A stretch of DNA of 64,000 bases from Pictodentalium vernedei (GCA_031216915.1 CM062292.1:68808790-68872789), one strand, 5' to 3'. Positions 38,801 through 45,240 are shown, counted from the stretch's first letter. The notes: generated by a model not told the origin, from the sequence alone. Made by a program: numbers and translations.

Positions 38801-39756
38801 TTCTAACACCTTCCGTCGCACCCGTCAATACCTAAGGTGCACAACCAAAACCAACGTATGTCTGATACGTCTTGGACATTTGTGCCCACCTCCTTTTACA
38901 CACACAAACACCCAAACGCTTTCTTTGAACTTCCTCAGCATCTGAGAAATATGACCAAGACCCAAATATTTTTGAGATTTAATATATATATTGGCCACAT
39001 TATAAGTTATTGTGATGAGCTGACGGTAACATGGTCTGGGGTTTGCGGCTCGGAGCTCATGTCCAAACGAGACGCGAACATAGTCTCCGAGCCGCAAACA
39101 TCAGACCATGGTACCGTCAACTCATCACAATAATGTAAAGGTTCCAATTATACACTACCCATAGCCCTGAACCTACGTCGTGAAACACGGGAGGCATATT
39201 TACTAAACTTGTGATCGTTAAAAGTTGCCTTATTCAAGGCAACTTTTGGCGATCACAGGTTTAGAAAATAAACCTCTCGTGTATCCACGACGGCACTAGA
39301 TAAATAATCAATAAACCAGATAAACTCATTCCATCTTAGTTCAAATCGTAAATCAGTTTGTAATTTAAACAACACTTCATACGGAACTTCTACTGCACAC
39401 GTGAAACACCCAGAAAAATGAAGCAGCTTGCTAGTCACTCCGTTGATGAAGCAGTCACGAAACGGACGACGTCATTGCAAATATTTTGCGTTGTGACGTC
39501 AGACGGTAACATTTGCCACTTGAGCCGCAAACAAAGAATATACTAAGCGAGTTCTAGACCAGTCAGAGAGGAAGATTTTAGTCTTGTTGGAACATTCATT
39601 GTTTTTTACAAACCAAAGTCTGACATACTTCATTGATAGAATAATTATTTTGAATAAAAAAGATCCTTTTGTTTATAGAGCGATTTTCTGTTCATTTCAG
39701 ATCACATTTGCTGTCATGAAGGTTGCAAGGGCGTATGTCGGTTACCTGTAAACTAA
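17327..39756 (+). CDS. Secreted single-domain WAP (four-disulfide core) peptide, four-exon gene
   Basis: Joining 17327-17372, 22184-22204, 28675-28764 and 39701-39756 gives 213 nt: 70 residues and TAA. All three junctions are phase 1. Residues 1-16 are a signal peptide (MKDLIFLVFLLAFSAA) with likely cleavage before Tyr17. Residues 26-65 hold eight Cys at WAP spacing: C26, C36, C44-x5-C50-x5-C56-C57-x3-C61-x3-C65. CPAPDP, the D47 before C50 and the CC pair are typical. WAP peptides act outside the cell as protease inhibitors, antimicrobial factors or shell-matrix proteins; the sequence does not decide which. Short relative to multi-WAP proteins. Three introns (4.8, 6.5, 10.9 kb) are full of transposons; intron 1 is GC-AG. 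No TATA box is evident, and a further 5' non-coding exon is possible. The model is unproven by transcripts but would be hard to get by chance. Confidence 0.85.
17690..18180. repeat. Dispersed diverged repeat, copy in + orientation
   Basis: Shares scattered stretches with 28860-29255 in reverse complement, for example GTTACCATGACAACCAAACA here against TGTTTGGTTGTCATGGTAGA there, CCATAGAAACCAAAATGG against CCATCTTGGTTTCTATGA, and TAGGTGATTTGGAGGGATTG against a complement of it. Rich in TGGCCG, CpG and CATGCGCA. Class unknown. Confidence 0.55.
18352..18504. mobile_element. Palindromic MITE or foldback
   Basis: Arms AGAGGTCATTACTTTGTTAG and its near complement ending AAGTAATAACCTCT; centre AGCCTGAGACCGGAGGTCTC. 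Eight bases before the next TTAA MITE. No coding capacity. Confidence 0.6.
18512..18762. mobile_element. TTAA hairpin MITE, family 1
   Basis: TTAACCCTTTAACTATTATG start, GGTAAAGTGTTAA end, with the CATAGGTTATGACCCCTC hairpin and a GCGCTGGCCGGTTTTGGCCG segment before the right end. In intron 1 of the WAP gene. Confidence 0.85.
19495..19827 (+). mobile_element. SINE, tRNA-like B box retained
   Basis: Opens with GAGGTCCCGGGTTCGATCCC (B box), then the shared body GTTGTGTCATTGGGCAAGGC, CGTATACTAAGGCGTACTGC, GGTTCTCTCCGGGTATTCCG and a TAAA-repeat tail. Truncated 5' of the B box. Confidence 0.8.
20008..20258. mobile_element. TTAA hairpin MITE, family 1
   Basis: TTAA at both ends; CCCTTTACCTAACC start and GTTAGGTAAAGGG end are inverted. 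Hairpin arms TTTTTGTCTCAAAAACATAG and complement. One of the best-preserved copies. Confidence 0.9.
20521..20565 (+). repeat. Degenerate GAC-rich tandem repeat
   Basis: Irregular repeats of GACGGAC and GACAGAC. Too short and diverged for a consensus. No gene in the surrounding 20260-20930. Confidence 0.5.
20940..20971 (+). repeat. G-rich tract, potential quadruplex
   Basis: About 30 bases of nearly pure G broken by single C residues. Enough G runs for a G-quadruplex; may also be a region of poor base calling. Confidence 0.7.
21305..22018. mobile_element. 700-bp foldback-headed element, copy 2
   Basis: Most complete copy. The head GAGGATATGGAATGAGTG folds onto CACTCATTTCATATTC, with the centre GAGCCTCTGGCGAGCC. 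It is followed by TTTATCATATGAC, a family-1 MITE (21509-21711), two tandem diverged units containing CCAATCAAATTGTC, and the end GAGTCATATGATAAAA. TTTATCATATGAC and GTCATATGATAAA are exact complements, as in the Crypton-like element. Confidence 0.8.
21509..21711. mobile_element. TTAA hairpin MITE inside the 700-bp element, copy 2
   Basis: TTAACCCATCACCTAACTTG start; AGGTTATGATCCCTC hairpin; ends at AGATTAA. Same internal position as in the other two copies. Confidence 0.75.
22184..22204 (+). CDS. WAP gene exon 2, 21-nt microexon
   Basis: Flanked by TTTAATTTTCAG on the left and GTAAGTG on the right, both near consensus. It adds seven residues (A-YKLRSL) between the signal peptide and the WAP domain. 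It is phase 1 at both ends, so skipping keeps the frame. Its first residue completes an S-A-A signal cleavage site. Confidence 0.75.
   Translation, partial: LTSCGV
22313..23010. mobile_element. MITE with repeated GACCAATTCCC ends, copy 1
   Basis: The left end repeats GACCAATTCCC-like units four times; the right end carries the complementary GGGAATTGGTC units and GGGAATGAACC. An internal hairpin GATGCTACCCTGC/GCAGGGTAGCATC lies at 22778-22808. A shorter copy is at 35633-36203. In intron 2 of the WAP gene. Confidence 0.75.
23205..23272. repeat. Perfect-arm hairpin
   Basis: Arms TCAGAGAAAACAATATTAGG and its complement flank a short TGAGGCAAAGCCAAA loop. AATATTAGG with a GAGGC centre recalls the hairpins at 8.75 and 36.4 kb. 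Confidence 0.6.
23811..23985. mobile_element. Foldback MITE
   Basis: Arms CACAGTGTGTGTCTC and GAGACACACACTGTG, with an inner ATTTCGAC...GTCGAAAT centre at 23879-23910. No coding capacity. Confidence 0.65.
24024..24262. mobile_element. TTAA hairpin MITE, family 2
   Basis: Between TTAA sites, with AACCCTTTAAACTGATGGCA start, hairpin arms GACCAATTAATATTTTCAAC and complement, and GGCCGGAAAAGCGGCC before the right end. Relatives are at 45436 and 53513. Its right TTAA is also the left TTAA of the next MITE. Confidence 0.8.
24259..24501. mobile_element. TTAA hairpin MITE, family 1, abutting family 2
   Basis: TTAACCCTTTACCTAACC start and TTGGGTAAAGGGTTAA end. The central hairpin has a shortened loop (GGAACGAGCTCGTTCC). 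Shares one TTAA with the preceding element. Confidence 0.9.
24968..25325 (-). mobile_element. SINE with tRNA-like head and 12-bp target duplication
   Basis: AGTTTGAGAATA at 24968-24979 and 25314-25325 is the target duplication. On the minus strand the head is GGGCGCGGTGGCTCAGTAGG (A box) followed by the body ending in TAAATAAATA. The body contains GTGTCCTTGGGCAAGACACT. The tRNA region is shortened around the B box. Perfect duplications imply a fairly recent insertion. Confidence 0.9.
25385..25640. repeat. Dispersed repeat with CGATATCCAT hairpin, copy 1
   Basis: Matches 32690-32920 over most of its length, including CTGTGAATTAT, TCGATATCC...GGATATCGAG and TGACGTCACGCTACG. Likely a non-autonomous element of unknown class. 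Confidence 0.65.
25915..26078. mobile_element. Foldback element
   Basis: Near-perfect 160-bp inverted repeat: CTCATGAGTGTGGACCTAAA against its near complement; centre GAGCGAATGCGCTC. A diverged relative precedes it at 25635-25760 (ATCTCATAAGTGAGGGTCTG). Confidence 0.7.
26428..26678. mobile_element. TTAA hairpin MITE, family 1, alternative arms
   Basis: Typical ends (CCCTTTACCCAACG and CGTTGGGTAAAGGGTTAA), but hairpin arms are AACAAAACCATATCATGTGG instead of AACATAGGTTATGACC. The central CCTC...GGAACGAGC core is shared with the other subfamily. Confidence 0.85.
26770..26894 (+). repeat. Compound tetranucleotide microsatellite
   Basis: Successive runs of CTGC, CCGC and CCGT units of about 30, 55 and 20 bases. 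Spurious Pro/Ala-rich and Gly/Ala-rich frames on both strands come from it. Confidence 0.95.
27440..28321 (+). pseudogene. Degenerate Tc1 transposase
   Basis: Pieces of a Tc1 transposase in shifting frames. The HTH part reads FRVHESTIARLVERLEATER and DRSRSGRPS near 27465-27560; HVSFTDEFRFTLYGSD and VMVWGG near 27750-27920 give the first catalytic Asp; LQQDNPRPH near 28040-28060 gives the second; GGHTRY and TGA at 28302-28321 close it. Several frameshifts and stops; clearly dead. It differs from the 10-kb element in sequence, so it is another Tc1 lineage. In intron 2 of the WAP gene, upstream of exon 3. Confidence 0.85.
28675..28764 (+). CDS. WAP gene exon 3, first half of the WAP domain
   Basis: Preceded by a pyrimidine-rich TTTCAACTTTCAG and followed by GTTAGT. 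It encodes the first four cysteines, from SRCPAPDPASVSC to CVMDSECKD. Length 90 nt, phase 1 to phase 1. The overlapping 28537-28743 open frame is in a different frame and is a shadow. Confidence 0.85.
28860..29255. repeat. Dispersed diverged repeat, inverted copy
   Basis: Reverse-complement relative of 17690-18180; shares TGTTTGGTTGTCATGGTAGA and the CACCCACAAATCACC segment. Just downstream of WAP exon 3. Confidence 0.55.
29385..29490. repeat. ATACCGGTAT-rich inverted repeats
   Basis: Repeated TACCGGTATT, ATCGATTGAATACCGATAT and AAATATCGGTTTAT, with related GATATACCGGTATACCGCGG and ATACCGGTATTC near 29855-29910. The surrounding region may be one element split by the MITE at 29.58-29.77 kb. 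Confidence 0.5.
29580..29770. mobile_element. Degenerate TTAA hairpin MITE, family 1 (CATGTGACC arms)
   Basis: The core CATGTGACCCCTC and GGAACGAGCTCAACGAGCTC is intact; the outer ends and TTAA have decayed. GATATCGTCTGCGTT at the right side matches the 47.35-kb copy. Confidence 0.65.
30002..30293 (+). mobile_element. 5'-truncated SINE with 10-bp target duplication
   Basis: CAGTCAGATT at 30002-30011 and 30284-30293 flanks a SINE that lacks its head and starts at CATTGCCCG, ending in seven TAAA units. The truncation is typical of LINE-driven insertion. Confidence 0.85.
30813..30977. mobile_element. Foldback MITE
   Basis: Arms GATAATGTGCATGTCCTGTG and complement; CAGATTCGAGGCGGTGTCC against GGACACCACCGAGAATCTG; centre GCCGGCTTTGCCGGC. 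No coding capacity. Confidence 0.7.
31017..31268. mobile_element. TTAA hairpin MITE, family 1, reverse orientation
   Basis: TTAACCCTTTTACCCAACG start, GTTAGGTAAAGGGTTAA end, with the AAAACATAGGTTATGACCCC hairpin. The TCGTCTGCTTTTCATG segment is at the right, so it is inverted relative to the 20-kb copy. Confidence 0.9.
31501..31659. mobile_element. Foldback MITE
   Basis: Arms GATTATTACCATTATGTGGA and near complement; inner AGATCACGACGAGTCG against CGAGTCGTGATCT. No coding capacity. Confidence 0.7.
31974..32375 (-). mobile_element. SINE with 5S rRNA-like head
   Basis: On the minus strand it begins GGGGGCGCGGTGGCGTTGCG, then TTCTCGTTAGATCACCGATG, GTTAAGCAACGTCGAGCCCG and GGTTAATCC (degenerate 5S internal promoter), then the shared body GTGTCCTTGGGCAAGGCACT and TAAATAAATA tail. 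The body matches the tRNA-headed SINEs. Confidence 0.8.
32447..32680. mobile_element. TTAA hairpin MITE, family 1
   Basis: TTAACCCTTTACCTAACATG start; GTTGGGTAAAGGGTTAA end; shortened hairpin loop GGAACGAGCTCGTTTC. Confidence 0.9.
32690..32920. repeat. Dispersed repeat with CGATATCC hairpin, copy 2
   Basis: Second copy of the 25385-25640 repeat, directly after a family-1 MITE; shares CCGACTCGATGGATATCGAG and GACGTCACGCTACG. Confidence 0.65.
33055..33225. mobile_element. TTAA hairpin MITE relative with CAAATATGGATAT arms
   Basis: TTAACCATTTACCCAATGCAG start; AATAAAACCATTCAAATATG against CATATTTGTATGGTTTCATT. The arm sequence recurs inside the hAT-type MITE at 4.76-4.84 kb. The right end is decayed. 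Confidence 0.6.
33279..33954. mobile_element. 700-bp foldback-headed element, copy 3
   Basis: Head AGAGGATATGGAATGAGTG; hairpin centre GAGCCTCTGGCGAGCC; the far arm is shortened by about 50 bases just after TTTCATAAATA. Contains the MITE 33434-33646 and two CCAATCA-ATTGTC units; ends AAGTCATATGATA. Confidence 0.8.
33434..33646. mobile_element. TTAA hairpin MITE inside the 700-bp element, copy 3
   Basis: Starts TTAAACTATCACC and ends GTAAAAGATTAA; AGGTTATGACCCCTC hairpin. Confidence 0.75.
34098..34451 (-). pseudogene. C-terminal fragment of a MULE-type transposase
   Basis: An open frame of 117 codons, starting MFRPPVHNAKLV. It has ELFRDYMITYWVEG, IWNHCG, then TTNHTEGWHRKL and HPNLYKMIGFLKKEQ, followed by a basic end (RFRPRKKRT). 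From memory, the N-N/H-x-EGWH-KL and HPN-x-(Y/F) motifs are what MULE transposases show just after the catalytic domain, often in proteins with a FLYWCH finger. The catalytic DDE region and N-terminus are absent and no inverted ends were found, so this is a fragment. In intron 3 of the WAP gene. Assignment is by motif only. Confidence 0.6.
34452..35632. other. AT-rich spacer with one small hairpin
   Basis: No gene recognised. A short hairpin AACAGCGCAGC/GCTGCGCTGTT lies at 35286-35328. Confidence 0.4.
35633..36203. mobile_element. MITE with repeated GACCAATTCCC ends, copy 2
   Basis: Flanked by an exact 8-bp duplication GCCGAACA (35625-35632 and 36204-36211). Ends GGTGTCTTCCCACTTGACC and complement GGTCTAGTGGGAATGAACC. 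Each end carries three or four tandem GACCAATTCCC-like units. Contains the GATGCTACCCTGC hairpin and TTCACCCTCTGGGGA repeats. An 8-bp duplication is compatible with hAT, but the end sequence is unlike other hAT ends. Confidence 0.85.
36332..36465. mobile_element. Palindromic MITE
   Basis: Arms GTTATGGGGCTTTCAGTGGG and its exact complement; then GATATAAGG/CCTTATATC; centre ATTAGGCAAGGCCGAGCCTC. Centre and ATATTAGGC resemble the outer part of the 8.7-12 kb foldback. The overlapping open frame is an artefact. Confidence 0.8.
36466..38235. other. Intron sequence, no recognised element
   Basis: Contains several open but unrecognised stretches: about 37470-37756 on the + strand, with two frames meeting at TTTCAG TAA, and 37919-38212 on the minus strand. 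None has a known domain. They may be remains of an old mobile-element protein. Confidence 0.4.
38236..38602 (+). mobile_element. Full SINE with tRNA-like head and 11-bp target duplication
   Basis: AGGGTTGGAAG at 38236-38246 and 38592-38602. The head has GGTGACTCAGTAGGTAGAGG (A box) and CGGTTCGCATCCC (B box); then the body GTTGTGTCCTTGGGCAAGAC, TACTAAGGCGCACTGCCCG, TCTCCGGGTACTCCGGCTTC and AATAAATAAATA tail. This is the most complete tRNA-headed copy. Confidence 0.92.
38998..39135. mobile_element. Foldback MITE
   Basis: Arms CATTATAAGTTATTGTGATG and near complement; GGTTTGCGGCTCGGAG against CTCCGAGCCGCAAAC. No coding capacity. Confidence 0.7.
39176..39292. mobile_element. Foldback MITE
   Basis: Ends CGTCGTG and CACGACG; inner GTGATCG and AAAGTTGCCTT/AAGGCAACTTTT. 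Lies 400 bp before WAP exon 4. Confidence 0.65.
39701..39756 (+). CDS. WAP gene exon 4, second half of the WAP domain and stop
   Basis: Preceded by TTCTGTTCATTTCAG. It encodes D-HICCHEGCKGVCRLPVN and TAA at 39754-39756, supplying cysteines five to eight with C-C-x3-C-x3-C spacing, the hallmark end of a WAP domain. Confidence 0.85.
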
Positions 39757-39848
39757 AAACAGATAACAATCGATCAGTTAATTACTGTTTATTTTAAAAG
39801 ATTATTATTCCATGGAAATGTAATAAGAAACACTCAATATATTGAACA

Positions 39849-39858
39849 AATAAATAAA
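39849..39858 (+). terminator. Likely poly(A) signal of the WAP gene
   Basis: Two overlapping AATAAA hexamers lie about 95 bases after the stop codon, followed by a T-rich stretch (CTCTTGTTTTT). This would give a short 3' UTR. Confidence 0.6.
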
Positions 39859-39893
39859 AGGTATTACTCTTGTTTTTAGGTGTGTTGCGTGGC

Positions 39894-40137
39894 ATCAGCC
39901 TCTATCACGCAGTTTAGTATACACACCCCTATTGGCACGCATACAAGACAAGCTGGACACGTTAGAGAGTATAAGGCCAGAACACAGTTTTCGGAAAATC
40001 TATCCAAACATAACTTCCCTAAAATTTGGAATGAATTAGAAAGCAGCCATAAAACATTAACCCCCCAGATCCCTGTTCAAAAGTATACATACCAAAAAAT
40101 TTATTGCAAACTACTCCCTTACTGCAACATGTGTTAA
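39894..40137 (+). pseudogene. Possible end of a non-LTR retrotransposon protein
   Basis: An open frame whose middle reads GTHTRQAGHVREYKARTQFS and then FPKIWNELESS. A TR...R T...(F/Y)..P..WN.L arrangement is typical of the thumb region after the reverse transcriptase domain in jockey/CR1-like elements. No catalytic motif is present, so the call rests on a weak resemblance. It lies 140 bp after the WAP stop codon and beyond its poly(A) signal. Confidence 0.35.
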
Positions 40138-40668
40138 CACACTGTGCCCGGACTGCAGACCAAGCAGTTCAAATCCATAAACAATCTAAAAGGTATATTG
40201 CAGACTAATTGTTCCCTAATTGTTGATTATTAAACCACAGATTATGTGTGTGTTTGGCAGATCGTGGTTTGTCTGTGGCAGCAAAAATGTATTTAAACTC
40301 CGATATCTCATCCACCATGACCCAATATGAAATTATTGCACTTGCCCTGACACAAAACTTGGATCCCAACTCTCCAACTCGTAGTTGAAACAAGGATTGT
40401 GTCTGCAGCAAAAAGTCTGATCCAGGTGAAAGTATCCAACATAGTAACATGGAGATGCCAGAAAGACAGCTTATCTGGCTATGGAGTCTCCAAACAATGC
40501 GCCTCTCACATTCATAATGTATATGATCTCATGCATGTAATGTTCCAATGCTATCTGTATATATTTTTTTCTTTGACTGTTTACGTAATATAAAAATATC
40601 CTTTACGATGTTTGTGAGTAAGGTGAATTGTTGAATAAAATATCACATCATATCATGCATGGCCACAA
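40138..40668. other. Spacer, nothing recognised
   Basis: No convincing gene or repeat. Confidence 0.35.
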
Positions 40669-40993
40669 TGGAAGCATGGTGGTTCAGTGGTTACCGTCCT
40701 GGACTTCAAACCGGAAGGTCGACAGTTCAATCCCTGCCAGGGATAACAGCGTTGTGTTCCTGAGCAAGGCACTTTACCACGTGGGGTCATGGTTGCGCTG
40801 TGTATTTAGACGTACTGTACGTCGATGGTGCACTTGTCTTCAACCAATGCTAACCGTGATTGTGTGGAGTTAGTACGTTAGGGAGTCTGACAGTTGCTCG
40901 CCGCTGCCCGGTTGTTCTCTCCTGGTACTTTGTTTTCTTCACCCGTAAAATAAAACTGACACGAGGTGACCCTGGCTGTAAAAAGTGTTGTTC
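40669..40993 (+). mobile_element. SINE with tRNA-like head, older copy
   Basis: Head GCATGGTGGTTCAGTGGTTA (A box) and CGACAGTTCAATCCC (B box); body GTTGTGTTCCTGAGCAAGGC, ACGTACTGTACGTCGATGG; ends CCCTGGCTGTAAAAAGTG without a clear tail. Diverged. Confidence 0.75.
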
Positions 40994-41672
40994 ATATAGT
41001 ACATGTGGATGTAGACATGGGTTTTGCTGGAAGTTTTTGAAAGTCACAAGTCAAACTAAAATGTGTGCATGCCAGATGTCAGCTTATGATATGGGGGGGG
41101 GGGGATGTTCAAGAAGCGCAGAGCTTTAGGTCTATCAGAAAGTGAGTTGCCGTCCTTGGACCAACTACTTTCGTTTAGTATTTGCGATATTCATCACAAC
41201 ACCATTTAAAAGCCCAAATTAACAATTTTCGTAAAGAGAACATCACGGAACCTTCCTTCACCCATCCACCCCGTTGAGGTGGGCTGGTGGGTGTTGTTTC
41301 CAGGGGTGTTTTGCTCATGGAAAAAGTGTGCATGCCAATGAACCTGACAATCAATATCGGACTGGACATTGTACATCAGACAAAGCGATGACATGGCCGT
41401 CGACGACTTTGCTGGTCTAATCTCGTCATGATACCAAGTTATTTAGTATTAGGGCTGTTCCATTGGTATGACCACAGTTATGACAACGCGATTGAATAAC
41501 ATAATGCAAATCAACGTGCACTCTGAAACAAAGCATTCCGCATACCAACCGGAAGTAATTTATATTAGTCCACACATCGCTGAAGAGTTCAAACAATCAG
41601 GGGAGATAACATATATAACAACGGAGCTTTCACAACCAGATCTTGTTGTATAAATTAATATAACATATAATT

Positions 41673-41786
41673 CAAGAAATGAAATGAATTATCCGTCGAT
41701 TTATCGGAGTATGAATGTGGGATGGGCGTGTTAACGCGCCCATCCCACATTCATGCTCCGATAAATCGACAGATATTTCTTCGAAT
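41673..41786. mobile_element. Foldback MITE
   Basis: Arms GTCGATTTATCGGAGTATGA and near-complement; centre GGGCGTGTTAACGCGCCC, an almost exact palindrome. Confidence 0.75.
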
Positions 41787-42110
41787 TCTTGCAATTTAAT
41801 GTTATAATTCAAAGTGGTTGCTTGTGCTATTATGCACACTGGGGCGGTTGAAATTTGCGCCATTTATACCAACGAAATCCCAAACTATGGCTAATATTAC
41901 AGACTTTTATCAACCACATAAGTATGACATATATCAACTTTTGTACAGACGACAGGTTTATAGTTTTCAAGAAAGCCAAATACAAGCAGCTCGAATATAA
42001 ATTAGGAAAACTAGAATGGACAACTTTGTACATTAACAATTACGCTGCTGAAAGCGACTATTGTCTCCTATTTTATGATGATTATCTGTACAGATGGTAT
42101 GTAATAGTTA

Positions 42111-42236
42111 CTAGCTGAGCTTGAGGTATTCACGAATTTGAACAGCCTGCCAACGTGCGGTATGTGACGCCGAGCCGCGAAGCGGCGAGGTGTTACAGCA
42201 CGTTGGCAAATTCATGAATACCGACAGCGAGGTTAG
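42111..42236. mobile_element. Foldback MITE
   Basis: Arms GGTATTCACGAATTTG and CAAATTCATGAATACC; CCAACGTGC/GCACGTTGG; centre GCCGCGAAGCGGC. Confidence 0.7.
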
Positions 42237-43038
42237 TGACTTACTTATACGCCACTGCACAGAACGCACGGACCCAGGTATGGTAAGTGAGTACAGGTGT
42301 TCAAGTGACGTAGTCTATTGTTCTATCGGGTATTTCACGTCTCTTACCAACCCGGAGAAGACGAAGGAATTGGGGTGTAAGCGCAGATATAACCTACCAT
42401 CTGATAGATAGCACTTTCCAACAATTAATCAGATGGTAGAGTTTCAAGTATGTCATGGATTTTATTAAACTTTCTCGCATACAGGCGTACATAGAGGTCC
42501 TCCATATATGGCTAAAGTGGGCGTGGCAGTAAAATGGTTAATTTCTATTCAAAATAATGTAGTTGTGCGGTTTCCACACCGCTCCACTTCTCATTTGATA
42601 ATTGCGAGAGATCATTGCTTTCTGGCAGCAGGAGAAAGAACTTCAACGTCTTCTCAGCTCATTACTGTTTAATTGCACCGTGAGACAAGCCCACAATTGT
42701 TTGCACAGATGGGCAGAAAAAAGCAAAACTATTCATTCGATAGGAAAACATTGATCGAGTTACAAAATCCCATCTCGACCAATGATATGCAAGCGAATTG
42801 GACATCGTTGAAGAAATTTAAGTTATAATATCTTAATTCTCAAATCTTACAATTCACAATGTGCTCTTTTTCTCCACCATTTTTGGACCTGTTGAGTTTT
42901 TTAACATATCATCAAAATTTTAATGGAGTTCAATGGGGCTTTAAAGATGCCTTTATTTTAAATTTTATCAATCTATTGGCTAACTATCAGCATTGATGTA
43001 AGTATTGGGTTTTAACTCGATGAAAATAATGTTCACCG
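42237..43038. other. Spacer, nothing recognised
   Basis: A Cys-containing open stretch ends at 42411 (CTERTDPG to NLPSDR) but has no recognised domain and starts inside the MITE. No other signal. Confidence 0.35.
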
Positions 43039-43579
43039 GTGCACCAGGCCTGGCAGTCTAGAAAATCGAGGAGTGCAAAACAATTGCCCTCCTCAGATTG
43101 CTTGGGAGTGCAATTGCACCTGGAATGTTCCATGCATATACTTGTATGCTATTTTGGTTATATTCACTTCAAACTATTACTATTAAGACTGAGACATTGT
43201 ACTACTTTCAGCTACACAGTGGAAACATTGGCACACATATCTTTTCATTATTCAAAATGTAGCATCCAATTCTTATGTGACTGTCTTCTACACTGAAAAT
43301 GTGTTGAAATGCGACACAGAATGGGCCATGAATTATGGCGAATCAATGCAACATTGACAAATCGTTCACTGAGTTCCAATGTGTTCTATGTGCCTACTGG
43401 CACATAGAACACTTTTGAACTCAGGGGACGAAGTGATAACAGATGTTAAAGGCAGCCCCAAACATGTCTGGAATTCCAGAATATCAAGGGGTGCAAAACA
43501 TTGCCCTCCTCAATTTTTCTGGGCGTGCAGTAGGCGGGCAGCACTCCTGCACTCCTAAAGAATGCCAGGCCTGGTGCAC
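43039..43579. mobile_element. MITE with 17-bp perfect inverted ends
   Basis: GTGCACCAGGCCTGGCA (43039-43055) and TGCCAGGCCTGGTGCAC (43563-43579). Subterminal copies of GGAGTGCAAAAC(A)ATTGCCCTCCTC are in direct orientation at 43070 and 43470. The interior holds a hairpin TGTTCTATGTGCC/GGCACATAGAACA at 43381-43411. Confidence 0.85.
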
Positions 43580-44208
43580 TTCGGTCTTTGAGGGTTAAAT
43601 GCAACCTCGTCTTCTACTTTATAAAAAGAGGCAGTCCCAGAACAGACGAAGAAAGAAAAAATAAGGGTATTCCCCGAAACTCCCCCCCCCCCTAACACCT
43701 GAGGTAACACGCCCACTCAATTGCTAGTTGGAGCCGTAGCTGTGAGAATGAGAGGAATGAAGCTGTATTAACATTTATGCTCTGGAACTGGATTACGTAA
43801 ATTATCCGTCAATGCGCTGAATAAACCACAACACCACACAGGTCCAACAGCACACAAAACTTCACCAGAAGAACTGGTAGCAAACAAGACTTTTATCGTC
43901 GACCTAACCGATGACGTCATACGATCCATTCAATTGTGAAGAAACTGTTTGTTTGTTTGATTTGTGTTTTTGATGACTTGTATAGCATCACAACTTAAGT
44001 ATATACTTTAGTTGGAAAGAGGATAGCACCATATTATTAGTCACATAGTTTGTAAGTAACGTAAACGGCGTCAGTTAAGTTCTTACTGGGCGAGACAACA
44101 GCTCTAAGTCAATGTGAAAATAAGTGACGCCATAAATACCAAACTTTGTAACGGGTATATCTTACCGCGACGACTGCGATGGTTAATAAATGATGGAATT
44201 CTTCCCTA

Positions 44209-44331
44209 TTTAATCATTTACCTAACGCAAACGGTATTAAAATTGTTATTTTCATTATCGTTTTTCAAACTTTTAAAAAAAAATCAACAAAACCATATCA
44301 TATCACCTATCACTGGAACGAGCTCAATGAG
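44209..44331. mobile_element. Left half of a TTAA hairpin MITE, family 1
   Basis: TTAATCATTTACCTAACGC start, CAACAAAACCATATCATATC arm, breaks off at GGAACGAGCTCAATGAG. The right half is missing. Confidence 0.75.
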
Positions 44332-45240
44332 ATAACATCGGACTGTAACTTACGGAAATCTTGGAAAAAATACTCACGCCTTTTGATCAGACATGAGTAT
44401 GTTTTGCACCATTTCTATCAATTACATTCTGCGAATTCTCCGTGGTTTGATTCCCCTGATACAAAAGATTTACAGGCTTCTGGCATTCGTTATCGGTTAA
44501 CCGTTAGCAAAACCCGTTATTGGAAAAACAATCCTGTGACCATAACCGTGTTATAATAATTAGAGCTCAAATGACTGGGCTATCCTGAAAACGGTTAACC
44601 GTTGATTTATAACCATTCAAATATCAGTTAATCAGCCGTTACATTGAAAAAGACTATGTATATCCAAGATGCTGAACCGCGGTTGTGTAGTCATGACAAC
44701 CTACATATAGATGAGCATTTTGTCCCTTGAGTGCAACAAGGCGTTATCTGAATTGCTTTGGCATTTCTGATGGCGCCTTGGTGCACCCAAAGGACCTTAT
44801 TTTTGAGAGAGTGGATTCCGACGATAAGATAACGTCAGACTGTAGCTAATGGAAATCTTGTATTAAATAATTGGGCCTTACGGAATGTAACTCTTTGTAA
44901 ATCGAGTTTGTTGTAACTTGTAAAACATTTGCTTCAGTTACAGCGTATTCCCCATAATTTGAAGCCACTGGTAGAAATGATTTCCGACTTCTGGCATCCG
45001 CGATCGGTTAACCTGTAGAAAAAATCGTCTTTTGAAAAAAATGCCTGCAACGATTCCAGTACAGATTAATCGTCTCACTATTTACTATCACTTCTGACCA
45101 ATCGAATTGTGTCAAAAATTCCCAAAACATGAAGAAAAATAATTCTAATTTCTTCTGGCAGATATAGTTGTCTATTGAGTTTCCAGCAGGATAATCGTTA
45201 ACCTTTTGTAAATAAACTGAATATTAATCCTTCAATGTGT
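44332..45240 (+). repeat. Diverged direct repeat of about 490 bp, two units
   Basis: Unit 1 begins ATAACATCGGACTGTAACTT and unit 2 (about 44828) ATAACGTCAGACTGTAGCTA. Both then have GGAAATCTTG, an ATTCTCCGTGG/ATTCCCCATAA segment, and CTTCTGGCAT-CG-ATCGGTTAACC. An old segmental or element duplication, class unknown. Confidence 0.65.
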
